DNA from: Staphylococcus carnosus
GTDB lineage: Bacteria; Bacillota; Bacilli; Staphylococcales; Staphylococcaceae
Assembly (NCBI RefSeq): GCF_900458435.1
Contig: NZ_UHCT01000001.1
Coordinates: 1,860,001-1,924,000, forward strand
Length of the DNA stretch: 64,000 bases
Reading direction: 5' to 3'
The position numbers and the translations under genes were made by a program. Shown here piece by piece: positions 59,241 through 64,000 of the stretch (within the stretch, counting starts at the first letter, position 1; each line of letters begins with the position of its first letter). The notes beneath the pieces are model-generated. The model saw nothing but the letters and a program-made list of their open reading frames with translations, did not search any database and was not told the origin of the DNA.

Positions 59241-59813
59241 ATGGAAGAACACTACATCTTCAAAAGTAACGACATCGCTATTATACCCATCGTCAAAGAA
59301 AATGGACATTATCCCGTCACCAAAATTCTCACTTATGAAAAAGAACCTCGTATATTTAACATTTCCCCGCGAAGAGTATTAGAAAGTTCATGTAAATTTT
59401 ATGGATCAAAATTTTCTATTTTACGTTCTGATACCATTCGAATAACGGACATCAAAAGTAAACCTCCCATATTGCTCTCACCGATTATTTCTATCATATT
59501 ATTTTCTACCCAGTCTATCAGCTCTACTTCTAATATTTGGATAAATATTGAATACGTTAAAGATATCAAATCAATAGGATCGAAAGAAACACGTATTAAT
59601 TTTATTGATGGTCAATTTATCACCGCCCCTGTCACTACACGAACCGTTAACCACCAGTATAAAAACGCAATTTATTACGAACATCTTCTTAAAAAACGTG
59701 TGAAAACAATCAAATGGAATATTGAACAACCCATTGACTATTCAAAGCCAGCTTTAGATGTCTATGAAACACTTTGTACTTATCTTATTATAAATCAATC
59801 CAAAAACTCATAG
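59241..59813 (+). CDS. comK: competence transcription factor ComK
   Basis: ComK activates late competence (DNA uptake) genes. The 190-residue product (ATG 59241, 8 bases after AGGAGGA; TTG 59235 is too close) has the family segments RVLESSCKFYGSK near 43-55, INIEYVKDIKS, and FITAPVTTRTVNHQYKNAIYYE near 128-149 (pattern given in short). Length matches staphylococcal ComK1 and the frame is intact. It lies upstream of the tRNA pair with its own terminator. Confidence 0.9.
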   Translation: MEEHYIFKSNDIAIIPIVKENGHYPVTKILTYEKEPRIFNISPRRVLESSCKFYGSKFSILRSDTIRITDIKSKPPILLSPIISIILFSTQSISSTSNIWINIEYVKDIKSIGSKETRINFIDGQFITAPVTTRTVNHQYKNAIYYEHLLKKRVKTIKWNIEQPIDYSKPALDVYETLCTYLIINQSKNS

Positions 59814-59848
59814 CTTTATTTTTTAGTTATATAATTATAGTAGTAAGT

Positions 59849-59900
59849 TAATAAGCGGGATATTCATATTAATTTGGTGTAAATGTTCCGCTTATTTTTC
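59849..59900 (+). terminator. terminator of comK
   Basis: AATAAGCGG pairs with CCGCTTATT with a 32-base loop, then a T tract. Confidence 0.65.
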
Positions 59901-59911
59901 GTTATTTTCTC

Positions 59912-59939
59912 TTGAATTTTTTAAAGGTCTTGTTATAAT
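59912..59939 (+). promoter_or_regulatory. tRNA operon promoter
   Basis: TTGAAT (59912-59917), 16-bp spacer, TATAAT (59934-59939), 30 bp before tRNA-Asn. Confidence 0.65.
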
Positions 59940-59968
59940 AGTACTTGTGCTTGAATAAATCAGATTAA

Positions 59969-60043
59969 TCCACAGTAGCTCAGTGGTAGAGCTATCGGCT
60001 GTTAACCGATCGGTCGTAGGTTCGAGTCCTACCTGTGGAGCCA
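59969..60043 (+). tRNA. tRNA-Asn (GTT)
   Basis: A complete cloverleaf: acceptor TCCACAG/CTGTGGA, D-arm GCTC..GAGC, anticodon loop CTGTTAA with anticodon GTT, T-loop TTCGAGT, and an encoded CCA. Confidence 0.97.
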
Positions 60044-60044
60044 T

Positions 60045-60133
60045 GGAAACGTACTCAAGTTGGCTGAAGAGGCGCCCCTGCTAAGGGTGTAGGTCGCGAG
60101 AGCGGCGCGAGGGTTCGAATCCCTCCGTTTCCG
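60045..60133 (+). tRNA. tRNA-Ser (GCT)
   Basis: A class II tRNA: acceptor GGAAACG/CGTTTCC, anticodon loop CTGCTAA with anticodon GCT, a long variable arm around GTCGCGAGAGCGGC, and T-loop TTCGAAT. CCA is not encoded. It begins one base after tRNA-Asn. Confidence 0.96.
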
Positions 60134-60144
60134 TAAATTACATA

Positions 60145-60191
60145 GAATAGCTAGAAGCAGTTATAATAATTGCTTCTAGCTATTTTTTTTG
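60145..60191 (+). terminator. terminator of the tRNA operon
   Basis: AATAGCTAGAAGCA pairs with TGCTTCTAGCTATT, then T8. Confidence 0.9.
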
Positions 60192-60224
60192 TCCTCTAAA
60201 ACCTTTAATACATAAAGATTTACT

Positions 60225-60347
60225 GCAAGTTTTGAAGTTTTATCATTTTTATTACTTCTTTTCCTTTTTAGCAACACTCTTAGCAAAAGTCTCAATTAAA
60301 AATGACTTTTCATAAGAAACCCCATCTAATAATTTATTGCATTAAGG
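60225..60347 (-). pseudogene. possible 3' gene remnant
   Basis: The minus strand has an open stretch with no start codon that encodes a protein-like end (LLDGVSYEKSFLIETFAKSV then a Lys/Glu-rich tail, TAA). It looks like the C-terminus of a lost gene. I cannot name the family. Ends are approximate. Confidence 0.3.
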
Positions 60348-60350
60348 TTT

Positions 60351-60527
60351 TTATTTCTTATCTAATTTTCTTCCTAAAATCCCTAATAAAGTTCCAATTA
60401 TAAATATAATAAGTATAATTAAAAAGTTTAAAAACTGATTGTCATTCTTCAAAAATGGCTCTACTTTGAAAGTATATATGAATATCAAGATTATGAAGAA
60501 TATTCCTGTTGTTATTTTGTATTTCAT
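60351..60527 (-). CDS. small two-helix membrane protein (58 residues)
   Basis: A short minus-strand frame from ATG 60527 to TAA 60351. TAGGAG lies 8 bases upstream of the ATG. The product starts MKYKITTGIFFIILIFIYTF, has a charged middle (KVEPFLKNDNQ), a second hydrophobic helix with IIGTLLGILG and ends GRKLDKK. The layout (helix, acidic/basic loop, helix with a Gly motif, basic tail) is like many small staphylococcal membrane proteins, including phage, toxin-antitoxin or immunity-type proteins, but no family is recognised. It lies in the decayed tract after tRNA-Ser. Confidence 0.55.
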   Translation of the reverse strand: MKYKITTGIFFIILIFIYTFKVEPFLKNDNQFLNFLIILIIFIIGTLLGILGRKLDKK

Positions 60528-60595
60528 ACGAATTCTCCTAAATTCAAAAATTATAATATATATATCAATATATTCAACGCTTTGTTACATGCTCA

Positions 60596-60831
60596 TCAAA
60601 TTCTGCATCTGTTGTTATATTTTTGGCAATACATAGCATTTTTAATTACCTTTTGAAATACCAGCCTTCTTTTGCTGTTTTCTACCAGAAATTCATATGC
60701 ATGAGTCAATTCGACTTTAATTCCAAAAGAAGCTTCTTTAATCTCCACTTTATTATTAAGTATGGTTTTAATCGTTGAAATTGTTATCCCTTAAATGTCA
60801 GATGGTATATTTTTATCTAATTTGTCTCTTT
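60596..60831 (-). pseudogene. possible remnant with a helix-turn-helix-like segment
   Basis: A minus-strand frame reads DKLDKNIPSDI, a TAA stop, then GITISTIKTILNNKVEIKE and on to TGA at 60596-60598. GITISTIKTILNNK resembles the recognition part of an XRE-type helix-turn-helix, interrupted just before it. There is no start codon or ribosome binding site. Low support. Confidence 0.25.
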
Positions 60832-61538
60832 GTTATCCCAGTAGATTTCAACTTCCTTGTCAAAAATTCTTTGAAATTTACCAAATATATTTACTAATGC
60901 ATCAATGCCATATCCAGTTTGATCAATATAAAGTGCTTCTTTATATTCTTTTTCATATTCGCTGTTTACTACAATTAACTCTATATCATTATCTAAGCAT
61001 TGTTTTAAAATTATGAACCGTCCAATTCTTCCGTTCCCATCATGGAATGGATGGATTTTTTCAAATTTACTGTGAAACTCAGCGATTTTATTGATATCCA
61101 TCTTGGTTTTTTTATATTCTTCCATTAACATTTCCATATCAAAATGTATCATTTCTGGACTTGATAATTCTAAATTTACCTTGTTTAATCTAGATGATAC
61201 AGGTCTATATATATTCCAGCAAGTTTATCAGCGAAAGTATTTAAAGTGTTTTTGAATAAAATACTATGAAACTCTTTTAATAACCTCTCTGTTAACTTTT
61301 CATTATGCGTTTCTACCATGAAATCAAATACTACTATTGAATTTGCTGTTTCTATAACATCTTTTAGTTCATGCGGACCAGTAACCTCACTATCAGCAAT
61401 CAGTTTCATTATTTCACTTTTACTAAACTTACTGCCTTCTAATTTATTAGAATGAAACAAGAACTCTGTTTTAAATTTATTATAAATATCAATATTTGAT
61501 TTTTTTAACCAAAATAATTGCTTTCCTGTTAACTTCAT
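60817..61538 (-). pseudogene. Fic domain (AMPylase) gene, frameshifted at a TA repeat
   Basis: Two minus-strand frames together make one Fic protein. The N-terminal part (ATG 61538; RBS AGGGA) carries FHSNKLEGSKFS, which fits the class II Fic inhibitory motif S-x-x-x-E-G, and ends at a stop at 61185. The C-terminal part has the catalytic HPFHDGNGRIGR motif (His-x-Phe-x-Asp-Gly-Asn-Gly-x-x-x-Arg). Between them, deleting 2 bases from the run TATATATA (61206-61214) joins AGIY to RPVSSRLNKVNLELSS and gives an intact 239-codon frame. So the gene is inactive as read, or switchable by repeat slippage. Fic proteins transfer AMP or other nucleotides to target proteins. Confidence 0.8.
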
Positions 61539-61624
61539 GATGTTCACTTCCCTATTTTAGGCTAATTTTTTAAAATCCTAAAAAATAATACTTGTTTATT
61601 GAATTTCAACTTTGCAACAGAACT

Positions 61625-62178
61625 TTAATCTCTATATGTATTCAATAATGTCATTATATGTTTTTTTATTGCTATTCGCTCTTTTTCTCCATCCATTAAG
61701 TATTGATCTATCATACCAACCAACCCATAGCTAAGAAAATTTAATGTCATATTGAAATCCATTCCTCTTTGCGCACAAACTTTAGGAGATATAACCTCTG
61801 ATAACATTTTCTGTAAAAATTGGATTAAATGATGGCGACTACCCATGGGTTGTTTATTTACAAATAAAGAGATATAGAATTTTTGATGTCGGTAAAAGAA
61901 CTCTAACCATTCATCGATGATTAGGTTCAAATTTTCAAATTTTCAACTTTTAAATTACGACAAATTTCTCTTAGTTCTTCTAATCTTTTGATGAATATTT
62001 TCTCTAATAAATCATATTTATCTAAATAATGAAGATAAAAGGTCTTTCTAGCTATTTGAGCTATTGTCGTAATTTCTTTCACAGAAATTTGTTCTATTTC
62101 CTTTTGATAAAACAGATTCAAAAAAGCATTTTCAATATTCATTTTAGTTTTAATTACTCTTAAATCTTCTTTTTGCAT
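61625..62178 (-). pseudogene. TetR-family regulator gene, frameshifted by an 8-bp tandem duplication
   Basis: The N-terminal frame (ATG 62178, AGGTGA 7 bases upstream) has a TetR DNA-binding domain, with ISVKEITTIAQIARKTFYLH near 33-52 and YLDKYDLLEKIF. It stops at 61927. A second frame from about 61930 continues with a TetR-type ligand domain (LIIDEWLEFFYRHQKFYISL) to 61625. At 61928-61943 the octamer CAAATTTT is tandemly duplicated. Removing one copy gives a 181-residue protein, a normal TetR length. It faces the hydrolase gene at 62377, as many TetR repressors face their targets. Confidence 0.8.
61928..61943. repeat. 8-bp tandem duplication inside the TetR gene
   Basis: CAAATTTT occurs twice head to tail (61928-61935 and 61936-61943). 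The net +8 shifts the reading frame. Confidence 0.85.
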
Positions 62179-62321
62179 TATAATTCACCTCACTTACAAC
62201 CCACAATCATAAAAAGTGAGTATTAATTCTCGATTAATATTTTAATTATTTAGTTTTCTTGTTTTCATATCTTAACATAATCATAAGAAGTTGCTATATT
62301 AGGTTGCCTAAGTTTCTCAAA

Positions 62322-62340
62322 AGTATACTTGGGGTATAGT
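62322..62340. promoter_or_regulatory. candidate TetR operator upstream of the hydrolase gene
   Basis: AGTATAC, five bases, GTATAGT: an imperfect palindrome (one mismatch) in the divergent TetR/hydrolase intergenic region, 37 bp before the hydrolase ATG. Confidence 0.4.
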
Positions 62341-62376
62341 AATCTTCGTACAATAAATGAATGGAGGCAATAATTT

Positions 62377-63192
62377 ATGAAACACAGAATACAAGTAAGC
62401 GATGAAGTTGCATTAAACGTTGATGATTTCGGTTCAGGTCAACCATTGGTTTTCTTACACGGCTGGCCAGCAAATAATACGATGTTCGAATACCAAGCTG
62501 ATTTTGTAGTTGAAAATGGTTACCGCTATGTAGGTATTGATCATCGTGGCTTCGGCTTATCTGATAGAGCAGCAGATGGATATGATTATGACACTATTGC
62601 AGACGACATTCAAAAAGTAGTAGACGAATTAAACTTGAAAGATTATATCGTTGTAGGTTTCTCTGTAGGCGGTGCTTTAGCATTGAAATACGGAGTTAAA
62701 CATAATAATGATAACTTGAAAAAAATGGTATTACTAGGACCTGCGGGACCAAGCTTTGTACAACGCGATGGTTACCCTTATGGATTAAAAGCAGAAGACG
62801 TTACTGCTTTAATTGACTCAATCAATGACGATCAACCTAAAGCAATTGGTGACTTTGGTGAAAATTCTTTCTTCAACTCAGATGTTGAAGTATCAGAAGA
62901 ATATAAAGATTATTTTAATAATATGACTTTAACTTCTTCTCTTATCGGAACAGTAAAACTTGCTGAATCATTAAGAGATGAAGACTTACGTGAAGAAATC
63001 AAATCCTTAGATTTACCTGTTTATGGTATTCACGGTACTGCAGATCATGTGTGCCCTATCGAATTCTCTGAATATCTTGAAAAAGAAGCACCTGATTATA
63101 CACTTTCTAAAGTTGAAGGTGCAGGACACGCTTTATTCTTCGAGAAAAAAGATGAAGTAAACAGATTATTATTAGAAGCTTTAAAAAAATAA
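62377..63192 (+). CDS. alpha/beta hydrolase, non-haem haloperoxidase / esterase-like
   Basis: A 271-residue alpha/beta hydrolase. It has LVFLHGWPANNTMFEYQ near 24-40 (oxyanion region), IDHRGFGLSD near 54-63, nucleophile Ser in VVGFSVGGALAL near 92-103, the acid region GIHGTADHVCP near 216-226 and catalytic His in GAGHALFFE near 249-257. This motif set is that of cofactor-free haloperoxidases and arylesterases; the true substrate is unknown. It is divergent from the frameshifted TetR gene, which may have left it unregulated. Ribosome binding site GGAGG, terminator downstream. Confidence 0.85.
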   Translation: MKHRIQVSDEVALNVDDFGSGQPLVFLHGWPANNTMFEYQADFVVENGYRYVGIDHRGFGLSDRAADGYDYDTIADDIQKVVDELNLKDYIVVGFSVGGALALKYGVKHNNDNLKKMVLLGPAGPSFVQRDGYPYGLKAEDVTALIDSINDDQPKAIGDFGENSFFNSDVEVSEEYKDYFNNMTLTSSLIGTVKLAESLRDEDLREEIKSLDLPVYGIHGTADHVCPIEFSEYLEKEAPDYTLSKVEGAGHALFFEKKDEVNRLLLEALKK

Positions 63193-63212
63193 CTACTTAA
63201 TATAGATTTATT

Positions 63213-63245
63213 TATGAGGCGCTATCATGCGCCTCATTTTTTATT
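63213..63245 (+). terminator. terminator of the hydrolase gene
   Basis: ATGAGGCGC pairs with GCGCCTCAT and is followed by T6. Confidence 0.85.
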
Positions 63246-63269
63246 TTTATTAATATTCAGAATTTTCTA

Positions 63270-63298
63270 TTGAAATGCCTTTTGTTTCGTGCTATGAT
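63270..63298 (+). promoter_or_regulatory. his operon promoter
   Basis: TTGAAA (63270-63275), 17-bp spacer, TATGAT (63293-63298). The leader to hisZ is about 65 bases and holds a weak TTTTACT/AGTAAAA hairpin; no T-box sequence is seen. Confidence 0.6.
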
Positions 63299-63367
63299 AC
63301 TGTCATTAATTCATTTTTACTTTAGTTCGGTAGAGAGTAAAAGTGTATGTGAAAGCGAGGCTAAGAA

Positions 63368-64000
63368 ATGGACTACATCGAATATCAAGACAAAGTGCTG
63401 GAACGTAAAAATTTAGAATTCAAATTTTTAAATTATTTTAAAAACCATCATTATACAGTAATTGATTTGCATTTTATCGAACGATTAAATTGGCAGCAGT
63501 TAACCCAAGATGATTTAGAGAGTATGAGTACTAGAAGCATTTGGAAAAATGGTCAAAACTTCTTTGCATTGCGCAACGACTGGACAGATCAGCTTCAACA
63601 TTATGCAAGAACCTTTGATTTGAATTTCAAACGTGCAGTTTATGCAGGTCCAATTGCTAATAATGAACATATAAGCACCAATCTTGGTATTGAAGTTTTC
63701 AATCCATCTTACGAAGATATGCTGACAAGCTTTCAATACATGTTGAAATTCATAAAAGAAGAAATGCAGCAACCAGTCGACTTTGCAGTAATTGGTCATT
63801 ACCAATTACTAAACTTGCTTTTATCGGAATCAGAGCAAACACCAGAAATCTTACAACTGATAAATGAACGCAACATTTCAGAACTAAGTAAAAAATTATC
63901 AGAAATACATCCTCTGGTAAATTTACTGAAACAGCCTACTCATTTACAGTTGGATTATATTCCATCCCTTATTCCTAACGACCACCCTACCTATTTATCA
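63368..64000 (+). CDS. hisZ: ATP phosphoribosyltransferase regulatory subunit, partial
   Basis: The frame from ATG 63368 (GCGAGG 8 bases upstream) is open to the window edge, giving 211 residues without a stop. It resembles staphylococcal HisZ, a histidyl-tRNA synthetase-like protein without aminoacylation activity that activates the short HisG: ALRNDWTDQLQHYA near 67-80, VDFAVIGHYQLLNLLL near 138-153, PEILQLINERN near 159-169 and IPNDHP near the edge. It should start a hisZGDC.. operon outside the window. Confidence 0.85.
   Translation, partial: MDYIEYQDKVLERKNLEFKFLNYFKNHHYTVIDLHFIERLNWQQLTQDDLESMSTRSIWKNGQNFFALRNDWTDQLQHYARTFDLNFKRAVYAGPIANNEHISTNLGIEVFNPSYEDMLTSFQYMLKFIKEEMQQPVDFAVIGHYQLLNLLLSESEQTPEILQLINERNISELSKKLSEIHPLVNLLKQPTHLQLDYIPSLIPNDHPTYLS

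Noticed and set aside
60439..61016. + strand ORFs at 60439-60636 and 60795-61016
   Set aside because: They lie opposite the 58-residue ORF and the Fic motif frame, and lack ribosome binding sites.
60045..62376. att site duplication of the tRNA-Ser 3' end
   Set aside because: I looked by eye for a second copy of the T-arm/acceptor sequence (CCCTCCGTTTCC) in the decayed tract and saw none, and there is no integrase.
63299..63367. T-box leader upstream of hisZ
   Set aside because: The leader is only about 65 bases and lacks the T-box core sequence and specifier stem.
1..64000. CRISPR arrays, insertion sequences, phage or plasmid backbone genes
   Set aside because: No regularly spaced repeats, transposase, integrase, capsid or replication protein was seen on either strand.

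Overview
The window is a low-GC, gene-dense stretch of a Staphylococcus chromosome. Backbone genes look staphylococcal in sequence and order: purEKCSQLFMNHD, folD, qoxABCD, fmtA, lcpB, a DUF2538 gene, a GNAT gene, atl, menBHDF/menA, comK and lplA. Several loci sit where I do not recall them in S. aureus (a lac cluster with arsBC, hmp, an M42 peptidase, pgcA and a his operon start). A coagulase-negative species, perhaps near S. carnosus or S. simulans, is an inference and not established.

Layout. 1-654: end-truncated membrane protein gene (-). 859-4036: TPP-riboswitch-controlled ykoEDC, an ECF transporter for a thiamine precursor. 4122-4346: small basic protein. 4536-15728: eleven-gene purine operon (-), with folD divergent from purE. 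16918-19264: M42 aminopeptidase and flavohaemoglobin Hmp (-). 19653-24246: small secreted DUF5011-like protein, then the quinol oxidase operon qoxABCD. 24374-34623: an accessory carbohydrate/arsenic block with a nucleoside hydrolase, a LacR-type repressor, lacABCD (+), arsBC (+) and lacFEG (-). 34926-45530: PepSY lipoprotein, fmtA, pgcA, lcpB, two small genes and the major autolysin atl. 45639-49316: two MarR-type regulators, an acyltransferase and an aminotransferase. 49631-55422: menaquinone genes. 55451-59813: small genes, lplA, an IDEAL protein and comK. 59969-60133: tRNA-Asn and tRNA-Ser. 60134-62178: a decayed tract with a small membrane ORF, a frameshifted Fic gene and a frameshifted TetR gene. 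62377-63192: alpha/beta hydrolase. 63368-64000: start of hisZ, cut by the window edge.

How it fits together. Lactose enters by LacF/LacE, is cleaved by LacG, and the galactose-6-phosphate is processed by LacAB, LacC and LacD. The two lac operons face each other with arsBC between them. Both promoters carry the same candidate operator, three GAACA units on a 10-bp period, starting exactly 8 bp after the -10 box. This is the most striking signal in the window. Near the right end, three regulator or effector genes are interrupted by small lesions: an in-frame TAG in a SarZ/MarR-like gene, two extra bases in a TA run in a Fic gene, and an 8-bp tandem duplication in a TetR gene. I saw no CRISPR array, transposase, integrase or phage structural gene.
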